A program made the translations under genes and the position numbers. From the NCBI GenBank assembly GCA_002049455.2, contig KV918774.1, forward strand, positions 124,001 through 188,000: 64,000 bases of DNA, given 5' to 3'. This DNA comes from Porphyra umbilicalis. Taxonomy: Eukaryota > Rhodophyta > Bangiophyceae > Bangiales > Bangiaceae. Below the pieces are notes generated by a model. That model made no database searches, had not been told where the DNA came from, and saw only the letters and a list, made by a program, of their open reading frames with translations. Shown here piece after piece: positions 11,120-22,359 of this stretch (the first letter of the stretch is position 1; each line of letters opens with the position of its first letter).

Positions 11120-12720
11120 CGGGTGGGGTTGCCCCACCCGTCCGGGAGACGAATGGAGTCGACCGGAGATGCAAGTCATCTCGTAGGGCCGGGAGAAACC
11201 GGCCTAGTCGAGTAGTGGGGGCCTCCCACGGGAGACCCCCAAAGGGAACCCCTTGCGCGTTCATGCCCTCCTCTAGTTACCAACTAGCCGTCCGGTTATT
11301 CCTGACGGCAGGATTTGATCTCACTACCCGGGCTATATTGGATACGGGTAGTGGCCCAACGCTAATAGACCGGCGGCTATTGCCGGTCGACACCCCGCTA
11401 CAACCGCTGGGTGATCTCGCGAAGATGTTCCATGATGTCAATGGGGGCTGGCTCCCCATTGTTGGAGCTGTCTGTCTTGGTGTGACCCTTGGGGGTCAGA
11501 CCTCCTACATCTCCTTTGGAGTCGTGAACAATAATATGAGTGTCCCAGCTATTTTGGGCACCTCCTTTATCGACGTTGCGACAAAGAACATTGCAACACA
11601 GGAGCAACATGTGGAACTCCTAGACGGCACCAAGGTGCCGATCAAAAGGAGGGGAGCCCCTAGGGGACGCCCCGATCCCTCCATTTCGGCGGTCTGTGCT
11701 TGCCCCGAGGGGCTAACGGCTCAACTGAATCCGGCCCGGAAGACCTGGGTTCAACCCGGAAAAATAGCCCATGTTCCCGTAAGAAGTACATACACGGGGC
11801 ATGGCCTCGTGAGAGGGCGACCGCCTTTGTACCACAAGCATGGTCTACAGGTCGCCCAAGGCCCTGGCATTATGATGGCAGACGAGCCCATAACCATCCA
11901 GGTGATGCACCTGGGCGTTACGCCGTTGCGGCTAACAACCGATATGACCGTCGGGTACATCGACGCCCACGAGGGGCCGACGTACGAGGTCTCGGAGAGC
12001 GAGCTCAAGGAGCTCGCTACGCCCCCTAAGGGGGTAGAGGGTTCACCTCTGCCGAAGGTGGATGTTTTTTCGGTGCCGGCGGAGTGGTCGGGGCCCGTAA
12101 AGGCCCTCCTCCAAAAGCATTCCTCCCTTTGGGAGGGAAAGCTCGGCTTAATTCGAGGTGTGGAACACCGAATCCGGCTGAAGCCTGGGGCTGTCTTCGT
12201 GAGACAACACCCGTACAAGACCGGGCCAATGGCCCGAGAGAGAGAAAAAAGGGAACTCGAGCGTATGCGCTCGATGGACGTCATTGAGCCCGCGAGTGGG
12301 GAATGGGCTAACCCCGTGGTGATGGTACCGAAGCCTGATGGTTCGGTACGCTTCTGTATCGATTACAGAAAGCTCAACTTGATGACTATCAAGGATGCGT
12401 ATCCCATCCCACGGATGGATGAGTGCATCGACTCCCTAGGGGACGCCAGGGTGTTCTCCACCCTGGATTGTAATGCGAGTTACTGGCAAATACCAGTAGC
12501 CGAGGAGGACAAACATCTCACGGCTTTCACGTGCCACTCGGGCGCGTGGCAGTGCGTGCGCCTTCCCTTTGGGTTGTGCAACGCCCCTGCGACTTTCCAA
12601 CGCGCCATGGATATGATCCTGGCCGGTGTGAAGTGGCAGATATGTTTGGTGTATCTGGATGATGTGATTGTTTTCTCGGGTTCCCCGAAGAACGCTTATA
12701 GCACCTTGATGAGGTGCTGA
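11032..12720 (+). CDS. Gypsy B pol: aspartic protease and reverse transcriptase
   Basis: The protease signature AILDTGSGPTLID (DTG codons at 11341-11349) is followed by ILGTSFIDV. RT then carries VIEPASGEWANPVV, RFCIDYRKLN, VFSTLDCNASYWQ, LPFGLCNAPATFQRAM and the catalytic VYLDDVIVF. All three catalytic aspartates are present. The frame ends artificially at 12720. After FSGSP a one-base frame change occurs, and the homologous thumb sequence (HLDEVLTLLGMAGV) continues in the frame of the next feature, preceded there by a TAG. Confidence 0.9.
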   Translation: MVVIGRLTLPREGCGRAGRGGKLLLGKRVAGGVAPPVRETNGVDRRCKSSRRAGRNRPSRVVGASHGRPPKGTPCAFMPSSSYQLAVRLFLTAGFDLTTRAILDTGSGPTLIDRRLLPVDTPLQPLGDLAKMFHDVNGGWLPIVGAVCLGVTLGGQTSYISFGVVNNNMSVPAILGTSFIDVATKNIATQEQHVELLDGTKVPIKRRGAPRGRPDPSISAVCACPEGLTAQLNPARKTWVQPGKIAHVPVRSTYTGHGLVRGRPPLYHKHGLQVAQGPGIMMADEPITIQVMHLGVTPLRLTTDMTVGYIDAHEGPTYEVSESELKELATPPKGVEGSPLPKVDVFSVPAEWSGPVKALLQKHSSLWEGKLGLIRGVEHRIRLKPGAVFVRQHPYKTGPMAREREKRELERMRSMDVIEPASGEWANPVVMVPKPDGSVRFCIDYRKLNLMTIKDAYPIPRMDECIDSLGDARVFSTLDCNASYWQIPVAEEDKHLTAFTCHSGAWQCVRLPFGLCNAPATFQRAMDMILAGVKWQICLVYLDDVIVFSGSPKNAYSTLMRC

Positions 12721-13391
12721 CCCTGCTAGGGATGGCAGGGGTCACCTTGGAGGCGTCGAAGTGCCACTTCTTCCAGGAGGAAGTGGAATACCTTGGTCAT
12801 GTGATCCTACCAGGACGGGTACATGTCCTGGAGAAAAACCTCCGGGCGCTTCGGGGTCTCCGTCATCCGGAAACCCAAACCCAGATGAAGAGCTTTCTGG
12901 GTATGTGCGGCGTATACCGCCGCTTCGTAGCAAACTTCGCTAAGATGGCGAAGCCACTAACGGCGCTTACAAGCACCAAGCTTCCTAAGAAGCTTCCTCC
13001 ACCCTCAGGGAAGGAGACGGACGCCTTTGAGATACTCCAAGGACGTCTATTAGACGCCCCTATCCTAGCCTTGCCCAAGAGGCACGGGCATTATATAGTC
13101 GATGTCGACGCCAGCTATGAACAGCTGGGTTGTTGCCTACAGCAACAACAGTCCGACGGGGAATACCACCCCATCGGCTACTATAGCCGTGCTCTTATCC
13201 CTGCGGAGAAGAACTATTTCGCCACGGAGATCGAGGAGCTAGGCGTCGTCTGCGCCGTGACCTCTTTAAGGTCCTACCTAGAAGGTGCGGAATTTGTGGT
13301 GCGGTGCGATCACCGCGCCCTGTTATCGGTTCTCACTAGTATGAGTCCGAATGCTCGGATTAACCGATGGCGACTCCGACTATCGGAGTAG
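12714..13391 (+). CDS. Gypsy B pol: RT thumb and RNase H
   Basis: Contains VEYLGHVI, SFLGMCGVYRRFVANFAKMAKPL, then RNase H with IVDVDASYEQLGCCL, ATEIEELGVVCAV and VRCDHRALLSVL. A frame change at 13389-13391 (RLRLSE then a stop) separates it from the terminal RNase H motif (HEPGKDHKVADAL), which is readable one frame over. Confidence 0.87.
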   Translation: MLTLLGMAGVTLEASKCHFFQEEVEYLGHVILPGRVHVLEKNLRALRGLRHPETQTQMKSFLGMCGVYRRFVANFAKMAKPLTALTSTKLPKKLPPPSGKETDAFEILQGRLLDAPILALPKRHGHYIVDVDASYEQLGCCLQQQQSDGEYHPIGYYSRALIPAEKNYFATEIEELGVVCAVTSLRSYLEGAEFVVRCDHRALLSVLTSMSPNARINRWRLRLSE

Positions 13392-15180
13392 AATTATGAA
13401 ATACGGCATGAGCCGGGAAAGGATCACAAGGTGGCAGACGCGCTATCGCCTCTCCCTACAAAAGGGTTTGGACACATCGCCCCTGGACGAGGACATCCCC
13501 GTCCTAGCTGTCGAGACCCGGGCCAGTGACGTCTTACAAGAAGCGTCACCGGAGGAGGCCCCTATGGGGGCCCTGACGGCCCGAGAGATTATCCTGGGCC
13601 AGGCCGAGGACGCCTTTTGCCAGGCCAGGCTTAAAGAGCTCGATGCTCTTTCGCCCCCCGACCCCACGTGGAGTCGTCAGGCGTTCTTCTTCCGAGAAAA
13701 GAACGGGCTACTCTGCCGTCGCTCGGTGTACGGACGGGAAACCCAAGTGGTTATCCCCGAGGCGCTAAAGAAGCGCCTCCTAACTCACCAGCACCAGTCG
13801 GTGCTAGCCGGGCATCCCGGCTCGAGAAAGATGTATAACACCCTTCGTAGGTATGTGTACTGGCCTACGATGGTCGTTGACGTGTACAAGCACGTGGAGC
13901 AATGCCCCGCGTGCGCCAAGAACCGTCTCTCAGAGAGAAAACATACGACGGTGATGAAGTTGTTCACCGCCGACAAGCCCTTCTCGGGGCTCGCCATGGA
14001 CCTGTTGGGCCCACTGCCCACCTCCACAGGGGGGCACAAGCACGTCCTCGTCATCTGGGACCGGTTCACGAAGTTGACAAGAGCGATCCCCCCGAGGGAA
14101 GCCACGGCCCTGACCGTGGCATCAGCCTTTATAGATACATGGGTTGCCGCATACGGCATCCCCCACACTGTCCTTACGGACAACGGACCGCAGTTTGCCT
14201 CGGTGTATCACCAGGGCATCCTGGGTTCACTCGATATAGCCTCGAACTATACCTCGCCTCATCACCCGCAGACGAACGGGCAGGTGGAGCGGTATAACCG
14301 CACCCTCGTTCGACAGCTCCGCTGCTATGTGGCGGAGCACCAAGCCGAGTGGGACAGCCATCTGTCCCTCTTGACAACTGCGTACAATACGCAGGTCCAT
14401 TGTAGCACTGGGGAAATCCCCTTTGCTTTCGTGAGCCCGAGGCGGCTCCAACTCATTGGGATTGAGAGGATGCCTCGGCTGAGACAAGCCGAGGAACGAC
14501 CCGTCGACGCCAGCTCGGCGGCGGAACAATATGTTGAGGACCTGAAGGCCCTCATTCCCAAGGTCCGGGAGCACCTGGGGAAGGCCCAGGCAGCGTACAA
14601 GCGCGCCTCCGATGCGCGCGCTCGAGGGAAGAATAACCAGCTAAAAGCTGGGGACTGGGTCTATCTGGATGCCCACTCCCGCTCGCCAAAGAAGCTTGGG
14701 TTCAAGACCCAGGGGCCTTATATGGTACTACAGACCGATGGGTACCGATTCCTGATAGAGAGCCCCAGGGGCATCAGGACGGTGAGCAGTGACCATGTCA
14801 CTGGAGCTCCCACGCCCCCGGCGCGGGATGCCAAGTGGACCCATGCCCTGAACGCACAAGCCCTCTTTAAGGAGGGGACCCACCTTAAGGATGGTCCCGA
14901 ATACGTGTTTGAACAATTTATCAAACATGGTTGGAATGATGACGGGCAATTGAAGCTCTTAGTCAAATGGTTTGGGTTTCCCGAAGGGGAAGCCACGTGG
15001 CAATTTGCCTCTTCTCTTCTGAGAGAAGCCCTCCGGGAATACTGTCTCCGGAAGAAAGTTAAGCTCCCCGCCTTGACGCGGGAAGGGGTGTACTTCTCTG
15101 ACCAAGTCAAGAAAAGGGTACAAGACCTGCGAGTCGCTCGGGCGGCCGTGGAGACAAGGGTGACAAAGAAGAGGGGCTAA
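13392..15180 (+). CDS. Gypsy B pol: integrase with C-terminal chromodomain
   Basis: HHCC zinc finger: HQHQSVLAGHPG...CPACAKNR. DDE core: D in AMDLLGPLP, D in LTDNGPQFA, E in NGQVERYNRTL. The GPY-like module is KLGFKTQGPYMV. The C-terminus has a chromodomain-like segment YVFEQFIKHGWNDDG, LLVKWFGFPEGEATWQFASSL. The frame closes at 15180 with a basic tail (VTKKRG). All catalytic residues are present, so this is the best preserved integrase in the window. Confidence 0.9.
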
Positions 15181-15310
15181 GCCCCTTTATTCCTTCTGGG
15201 GCCCTCTCGCACTCTCCCCCACAGTGCGGCACCTACCCTTAAAGAGGGCGGTGAAGGGTAACACAACCAATGACCGAGGGACAGGGGTGCCAAGCACCCC
15301 CGGTGACAAG

Positions 15311-17314
15311 TCACCAACCCCCGGAGCGAGAACCAAAGTCAGGGTTATAGCCCTGACCGGGATCATCATCGCGCGAGTAATACCCCGGCCCCGAGAAGGT
15401 CGGGGGTGTCGCCGAGGGACCGGTCGCCGTCCCATAAGGGACCGAAATAGCAACACCAGAGCCCGCCCCATAATGGGACGAGGTAGCCGATCCCGAGCCC
15501 GCCCCATAAGGGGTCGGGGCTACCGAACCCGAGGCCGCCCCATAATGGGGCGGAACAGAAGAGCCAGGCCCCACTCCGTAGTGGGGTGGGGAAGGGGGCG
15601 GCGGACGCTGTGGCGTCGCCGGCGAAATACCACCTCTGGTGAGAACCGGGGGTGACGCCATGTTGCGAATGGACCATCCCGCCAAGACGGTGTTGGTCTC
15701 GGCCACGGCGGCGCCATACTCCTCCGCCAAGAGGCGGCAGATCGAGTCGACCGTACTCAAGGAGTACAGCACGTCCGCTTCTCGGTCACCCATAGGGCGT
15801 GACACAATAACGGCCATCTCGTTAAGAAGCCGCACCAAGGTGCGGCTTAGGGCCATCATCTGGGTGTGATCCACCCCGTTGGTGAGGATCGGCGGGAGCT
15901 CCCCTAGGGAGCGGGCCAAGCCATCCGACACCGCGCGCCGCACGGGCCGAGGGGTCCCCAGTTGAGCGGCCCCGTCCCACGAGAACAAGGGAAGGGACGC
16001 CAACGGCGGACCCGAACGTCCCCCAATAAGGGGAACCGACCCTCCTCCGGGGTAGGTACGACGCGACCGACCATAGCGTCCACCCACACGGGGGGTGTAA
16101 GGACGGGAGACCGCCCCCCAAATGGGCGGGGCCAGATGCGGCACCCCCGCGGAGCTCGCGGGAGGCGACGCCGGCCGAGCCGCCGGGGGAGCCAAAAGGG
16201 CCGCCGGACCGTAACGGTTCGGCCCGGCTGTGGCCAGGTCCCGATCAAGGGGACGAAGACGCAGTTCATGAGTGACATCCCTCCTATAAGGGCGGGTGGA
16301 GTCACCAAGGCCCTCCATGAGGACCAAGACCCCGTCATCGTCAAGTACCTTGGCACACCGAAAGACCCCTCGGGGGCTCCCATCATACAGGAGCCACGAC
16401 TCCTTTCCCTGCTCCTCCACAAGGCGGAGGAGCTCTCACCCGGCCTCTAAGAGGGGCCGAGCGGACGAGTCGGCCGAGCACAGTCGCTCGGCCGTGAGCT
16501 CAGCCAAAGCCGTCCGTAGGACCAGTGGAAGACGCAACAGATGGCCGTGGTGGCGGATGCTGCCGACAAAGACGTCGGCCACCTCGACGGCCCAAAGGGT
16601 CGCCAACATAATGTGGTAGGGTCCCCCGAGGACCTCTCCCATGAGCTTGCTGCCACGCAGCGCCACCATCTGCGGCATCCGCGCGGCCATACCGCGCGGC
16701 ACCTCAACCGACGCCCACCAAAGGGGGGCGATCGGATACAGGGCTTTACACCGAGATACCGGAACTTCTCGGACCTCCCGCTGCTCATGGAGCACCAGGA
16801 CGCCCAGGGTAGTGCGAAGCGTCCACTCCCCCAGGGCGCCGGGTACAAAGTACCTGCGGTCCTCCTCCCCCAACTTGGGGGGGGTGCCAGGGTAGTAGTC
16901 CCACGAGCAGTAGGGCTTGTCGCCTACCTCCGGGGAAAGGTCTCGCTCCGCCAAATGGCGAAGCACCTGACACACCCGCCAGTCCTCCTGGCGACGAAGA
17001 TAGGGAGAGTCCGTTGCCGTCCCCTCGGGGACGGCGTACAACTGGCCGTAGTTGGCCCGGATGGTCGTCCATAGACTGACCATGCGGCGGCCCTCAAGGA
17101 CCGCATACCGCTGTTCCACCAGGGACCCCCCGAGGTCACAGGGGAACCGGCGAAAAGAGTCGTCGACGACGGCGGAAGTCGGCCAAGGTGCCGACAGGAG
17201 GGAGGCCAGGGTGCCGTCAATCTCCTCCTCCTCCCCGAGGACGTCACCAGGAGCACCGCGCCGACTGTCGACCGCCATGGCGGCCGTACCGTGGGCCGCA
17301 TCGGCCGACGCCAT
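15311..17314 (-). pseudogene. Gypsy B antisense ORF: conserved accessory protein with HYGxGSG repeats
   Basis: A minus-strand frame between integrase and 3' LTR. The first convincing in-frame ATG is 17314 (MASADAAHGTAAMAVDS), although the frame is open upstream into the LTR. One TGA at 16436-16438 breaks it; the same frame continues to 15311, about 667 codons in all. Shared blocks with gypsy C are WWASVEVPRGMAARMPQMVA against WWSAMEVPCGFPARMLRIVA, LATLWAVEVADV against LATQWVLEVVGV, and EGLGDSTRPYRRDVT against EGLGDLAYPYYVGVT. The C-terminal part has repeats of about 13-14 residues (PPHYGAASGSV, PYGAGSGSA; forward 15411-15600). No known domain was recognised. Confidence 0.78.
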
Positions 17315-17688
17315 CGGACCCCGCGAGACAGGGCCCCAAAGAAGTCCGAAAAGCCCCACCCGTGGGCGGGGCACGAGGTCGGCGAAGAGGGGGAAAGAAC
17401 CCCGGACACGCGCTCTCGGCGCTGTCCCACCTCGTGACGAAGAGGGTGCCCGCGGGACACCCGAGTAGTCCGGTCCCCCCAACGAGGGGGATCGTCTTGT
17501 ATGCCCTGGGGGGGGGATCACCGAGGCCCTCGTGGGGCCCGAGTCCGGGGGCGGCCCGCCAGGATGTCCCACAGAGGGGCCCTGGAGAGGCAAGGCCGAA
17601 TGAGCCGCCGGGGGCTCCCCCTGGCCAGTGTGTGGGCTGTTGGACACAGCCCCGGTTCTGCGAGACGCAGGCCCTAAGGTGGGGAATA

Positions 17689-18456
17689 TGTGGGGGAAAC
17701 TCCCTCTCCTCTGATGACGCGATCCCCCCGGTATGAGCCGGGGGAGGGGCCGCGAGCACACACGCAATGCCCCCAGAGGAAGCGGTGTGCGGCGCCCCTT
17801 CGGGGCGCATTCCAGGTGGCGCTTGGGGCCACCCCCGAGGCTGACATCCCCCTTGCCCAGAGGCAGAGGGGGGCAGGGCCTGACGCGGACGAGGGGCCAC
17901 GCGACCCCTCGATCCTGGCTCCCTAGAGGGGCCTGGAAGCTTGTGGAGGCTCCTTTGGCTGGGGAGAAGCCCGGGGCCGAGATTAGATCTCGGCCACTGT
18001 CGATATCCCACGAGGACTTCGATCGGAGACTTCAAAATCTGGGGATAAGTCCCTAGTGATGTATTGGGCAATTTCAGTCCAAGCTGGCTTAAATCCAGGG
18101 ACCATATCTCTCTTCCAGTGGAAGGGGGTCCCTTGATCCGTGGCAGGGGCCACCAGGACCCCGCATCGGGGACCGTGGCCCGTCGGGCCCCGGCCCCCCT
18201 ACGACCGTCTTTTCCTGGGTCGGGATTGTGCACGTCCTGCGTCTTGTTTCTGAGGGTATATGTGTGTATGCTTTGGGGTCATCGTGCGTACTCGAATAAA
18301 TCAGCGTTGCGTTTGCGTCAGTTCCGGCGTTCTGGTGCGCTCCGCGCCCTGTGATCCAGGCGTTTGTGTGCTTTCTCCTTTGTGTCGCTCCGCATCCTGT
18401 GCTGGGTTTTCTGACGGGGCCGTGCCCCGTCGGCTTTGCGGGCAGAAACCACTACA
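17689..18456 (+). repeat. 3' LTR of gypsy B (768 bp)
   Basis: Aligns with 8108-8875. It is preceded by the purine tract aaggtggggaata. The AATAAA recurs at 18295-18300. Confidence 0.92.
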
Positions 18457-18462
18457 GTCCCC

Positions 18463-19361
18463 GCCCGGCCGACGCGGGGGCCTCGGCAGAACCTGCCCCG
18501 ATGGCAGCCGTGGACGGGGCCCTGCTGGTGGCGGAACCCACCACAGGGCGGGGCGGCCTTGAGGGGGACCCCCCCGAGGAGGTGCCCGAGCCCCCGGCAC
18601 CGAACCCTCCGCGCGTGGCGGATGTCCCGCTGCCCGAGGCTCCGCCGCACCTCCACGAGCGGATCCGGGCGGTGCTCCGCGGGCACGAGGCGATGTGGTC
18701 GGGCCAAGCCCTGGGCGCGATCAAGGCCACGGGGCATCACATTGAGCTCACCCCGGGGGCCAAGCCCGTGCGCGTCCCGCCCCGGCGGGCCAGGCCCAAG
18801 GCGCGAGAGGCGGAGACTGCGGACGTCGAACGCCAACTGGTGGCCGACGTGATCGAGCCGACGTTCTCCGAGTGGAGCTTCCTCGTGGTCCTGGTCCCCA
18901 AGAAGGATGGGACACTCCGGTTCTGCGTGGACTACCGCTTGCTAAATGCCGTATCCAAGCGCGACTCCTACCCGCTGCCGCGCAAGGATGAGTGCATCGA
19001 CAGCCTCAGGGAGGCCAAGGTCTTCTCTACCCTGGACTGCAACGCCTCGTACTGGCAAGTCCTTATCGCCGATGGCGACCGGAAGAAGACAGCCTTCGTC
19101 TGCCACAAGGGGGCCTACCACTACAAGCGGATGCCGTTCGGGCTGACGAACACGCCCGCGACGTTCCAGCGGGCGCTGGAAATCATCCTGTCCGGCTTCA
19201 AGTGGCAAAGCTGCCTGGGTCACCTCGACGACATCATCGTCTACTCCAAGACGCAGGAGGAGCATGTCCAGCATTTGGACGAGGTCCTGGGGCTCCTACG
19301 GGCCGCGGGGGTCACCCTCAAGCTGCCCAAGAGCCGCTTTTTCCGGACGACGGTGAATTAA
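18463..19361 (+). CDS. Gypsy A pol, reverse transcriptase part (ends at a nonsense codon)
   Basis: After gypsy B and its duplicate gtcccc (18457-18462), the A frame runs into RT: IEPTFSEWSF, VPKKDGTLRFCVDYRLLN, VFSTLDCNASYWQ, MPFGLTNTPATFQRAL and the catalytic HLDD (Y replaced by H). Catalytic aspartates are intact. The frame ends FRTTVN followed by TAA (19359-19361), where related elements have Tyr, and the same frame continues with LGHEITLG, so this is a point nonsense change. Between the Gag zinc knuckle and RT there is room for only about 115 codons. None contains a protease signature, unlike gypsy B and gypsy C. Confidence 0.85.
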
Positions 19362-21362
19362 CTCGGCCACGAGATCACTCTTGGCCGCCTCGGCGTGTTG
19401 CAGGCCCACACCAAGGCCCTCCGGGACGCGGCGTTCCCGACAAAGCGTACTCACGTGCGAAGCTTTATTGGCATGTGCAATGTCTTCCGACGGTTCGTCC
19501 CGAACTTCGCGCGGATCGCCACCCCCCTGTCGGACATCATGGGCTCGACCGCCCCGGTCACGGTGCCGCCACCGACGCCGGAGCAGCTGTTCGCCTTCGA
19601 GGAGCTGAAGCGCCGGCTGACGCAGCCCCCTGTTCTCGCCCTCCCACGCGCCGGCCACAAGTATATGTTGGACGTGGACGCGTGCGGTACGCAAGAATGC
19701 GCAGCCCTGCTACAGGAGCAGCAGAAAGGCGGGCTCCGCCCCGTCGCGTACATCAGTGGCGTCCTCGAAGGAGCAGAACGGAACTTCGGTGTGACCGAGA
19801 AGGAGTGCCTCGCCGTCGTGTGGGCCTCCCTCAAGTTGAGAGCCTACCTGGAGGGCGACCGGTTCTTGGTCCGGACGGACCACAACTGCCTCAGGTGGCT
19901 CCTCAACATCGACAGGACGGCACACGGGCGCCTCGCTTGCTGGCGCATGCGCCTGAATGAGCTTGCCTTCGACATCGCGTACAAGCCCGGCCAAACCCAT
20001 TGGCTCGCCGACGAGATTTCCCGGCTGGTCACGTCGGGCACCGACCGCTCGGCCGACGACACGGACCTTCTTGTCTTCGCCGTGACCCGGGCAGAGACGG
20101 CCCGGGGCCTGGAGACAGCCAACTACGTATCCGAGCCGACTACGCGCACCATCGACAAGGGCGAGGTGGCCACGGTACAAGGGGAGGATCCCCTGTGCCG
20201 CAAGGTCATGGAGGCGCTCAACGCCGGTCGAGCGGTGCCGTTCTTCGAGGACAGTGTTGGCCTCGTGTGCCGGCGTGCCACCCACGACGGGGTGGACCAC
20301 TTTGTCGTACCGGTGTCCCTGCGGGAACGTGTTCTGCGGTTGGAACACGAGACCACGTTGGCGGGACACCCGGGGGAGTCCCGGAGGTATGCTGCCATGC
20401 GGCGGGATTACTACTGGCCCGGGATGGCGGCGGACGTCGTCCTTCACGTCCGCAACTACGCAAGCTGCGCCCGCGGCCGCGTCCGGCCACTTCGGGCGGC
20501 AGCCGCCTTGCAGCTCTTCGCAGCCACGTTGCCCTTCCAGGACATCGCCACGGACTTGTTCGGGACGCTGGCCAAGACGGCCGCTGGCAACGAGTACATC
20601 ATGGTCATCACTCACCGGTTTTCCAAGCTGGTATGCGCCATCCCGATGGGTAAGATACGCGCGGTGGACTGCGCCTCCGTCCTTCCGGACTATTGGATCG
20701 GGGCCTACGGTCCCCCTGACCGGGTCCTGTCGGACGGCGGGCCCCAGTTCACCGCGCAATTTTGGCACCAGGTGTGTAACCTGTTGTCCGTCGATGCCAA
20801 GGTGACCACGCCGTCGCGACCGCAGACGAACGGGCAAGCTGAGCGGTTCAACCGCACGATGGGCCGCATCCTCGACCACTACGTCGCCGAGCACCCCACA
20901 ACGTTGGACCAGCTCCTCCCGGCGCTCACGTTGGCGTACAACACGCAGCCGCATGCGGCGACCAAGGTCGCTCCGTTCGAGCTCGTCAACCCGTTGGGGG
21001 CGGCCAGCTGGTCCATCAAGGACCTGACGCGGAGGAGCCGGTACCCGGCAACGGCGCAACGGGGCGCCCACGCCGAGAAGAAGGAGCAGGCCGCCTTCCT
21101 GACGCGCATGGTGCGCCTGATCCCGCGGATCCGGGAGGCCCTGGCGGCAGCGCAGCAGCGGTACAAGCGCAACCACGATGCACGCATCCGGCCCCAACCG
21201 CCTGGGCTGGAAGTCGGCGGGTTCGCCTTCAAGCGGCACCATGACTACAAGGGGAGTAAGCTTGGTCACCGGGCCCAAGGCCCCTTTCGCGTCGTCCGCA
21301 TCGAGAGGCCAACCGCCGTGCTCGACATCAAGGGCGAGCACCGGCGGGAAAACATTGTGCAC
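19362..21362 (+). CDS. Gypsy A pol, RNase H and integrase part (split by a MITE)
   Basis: Same frame as the RT part after the TAA. The RT connection (SFIGMCNVFRRFVPNFA) is followed by RNase H (YMLDVDACG, EKECLAVVWA, VRTDHNCL) and then integrase. The integrase N-terminal zinc finger is HETTLAGHPG...YASCARG, with the first expected Cys of CxxC read as Tyr. The DDE core shows D in IATDLFG, D in LSDGGPQF and E in NGQAERFNR. Basic C-terminal residues RHHDYKGSKLGHRAQGPFRV precede the break at 21362, where the hAT-type MITE is inserted. The chromodomain resumes at 21951. Confidence 0.88.
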
Positions 21363-21942
21363 CAGGCCCTGTCACAAGTATCGTTTTCAGCTTCGGGTAC
21401 GGTATATACAAATCGTTGAATTCGAGTACGAGTACTGGCCACGTATATCTTCACGTGTATCAATACGAAATATACCTTGAAAACACGAGTACGAATCAAT
21501 TCCGAAATTGATTGACTTGGAACAGCTGCCGATCTTTAGCAGCGCCGAGCGCCTATTCTTCCCGAGCATGTCGGATCCGTTCCGTCACTTGAGTCATCCT
21601 GTTTGCGGCGTTATCAACTGCTCGCGTGAGAATTCTGACGGGCGCCCTTTGGCGAGCACACCACGGTTCGGAAAATCCACCCCAACTAGAACTTTTTGTA
21701 TTTAAATCAAGTTCAATTATCAACTGGTACTTAGCGGAGGTGAAATGACATTATTGCACTCGATTGGCGCGCTCTTCTGGGTTTCACTCCGCTCTCGGTC
21801 GGAATCGATAGATACCCACGGCTACCTACTCAATTCTTGATATGGGTGTGGGTGCCTGCCGCCTTGCTGCCTACGGGTACGGGAGTTCAGACACTTACAC
21901 CTGTAAAAACACCTTCTCACATTATACGTATGGTAGGGCCTG
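21363..21942. mobile_element. hAT-type MITE, family 1, copy 1 (580 bp)
   Basis: Ends are caggccct...agggcctg, flanked by perfect 8-bp duplications ttgtgcac (21355-21362 and 21943-21950), the hAT signature. The interior is AT-richer than the surroundings and has no coding capacity. It matches 30270-30851 along its length. It lies inside the gypsy A integrase between the core and the chromodomain. Confidence 0.93.
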
Positions 21943-21950
21943 TTGTGCAC

Positions 21951-22277
21951 CTGGTGCGCGCCCCGTCAGGGCCCCCGGCCGAGCCGGCCCTGCACCCCTC
22001 ATTGGATGCCACGGTCCGGCCCCACGGGCCTAGCCCCGATGGGCACACGTATTACATCGACCAGATACTGGACCATGCCGACGGCGAAGACGGCCGCCTA
22101 TTGGTCAAGGTGATGTGGACCGGATACGAGGAGGCCACGTGGGAGGACGCCTCCGTCGCACCCCACGAAACCCTGCGGCTGTATCTGCGCCGCGCGAGCC
22201 GCCGGGGCCTCCTCCACACGGCGGCGGACCGGCCCCCGGGCGTGACCGGGGACAATGACGCGGCCGCCGAGGCGTAG
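21951..22277 (+). CDS. Gypsy A integrase C-terminal chromodomain
   Basis: Continuation of the integrase after the MITE and its 8-bp duplicate. The stretch YYIDQILDHADGEDG, VKVMWTGYEEATWEDASV has the chromodomain pattern (aromatic, then acidic turn, then VKW-x-GY-x-x-x-TWE). Such chromodomains mark the chromovirus branch of Ty3/gypsy and can steer integration to histone-marked chromatin. The frame ends at 22277 (DNDAAAEA). Confidence 0.85.
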   Translation: MVRAPSGPPAEPALHPSLDATVRPHGPSPDGHTYYIDQILDHADGEDGRLLVKVMWTGYEEATWEDASVAPHETLRLYLRRASRRGLLHTAADRPPGVTGDNDAAAEA

Positions 22278-22359
22278 ACCGCGCCCGCACCCTCGGTCTC
22301 GGCGGAGCCCGGGGCCCCGGCGGGCCCGAATCCGCCGGTTGGCCCGCTCCTCTAGGGGG

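Larger units (their letters stand above)
8108..18456 (+). mobile_element. Gypsy B: Ty3/gypsy chromodomain retrotransposon inserted in gypsy A
   Basis: It has two 768-bp LTRs (8108-8875, 17689-18456; tgtKgggg...cactaca) differing at roughly a dozen positions. The flanking duplication is gtcccc (8102-8107, 18457-18462), 6 bp as read, although the innermost base could be chance. The interior of about 8.8 kb holds gag (two frames), protease-RT, RNase H, integrase with chromodomain, and an antisense ORF. Confidence 0.92.
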
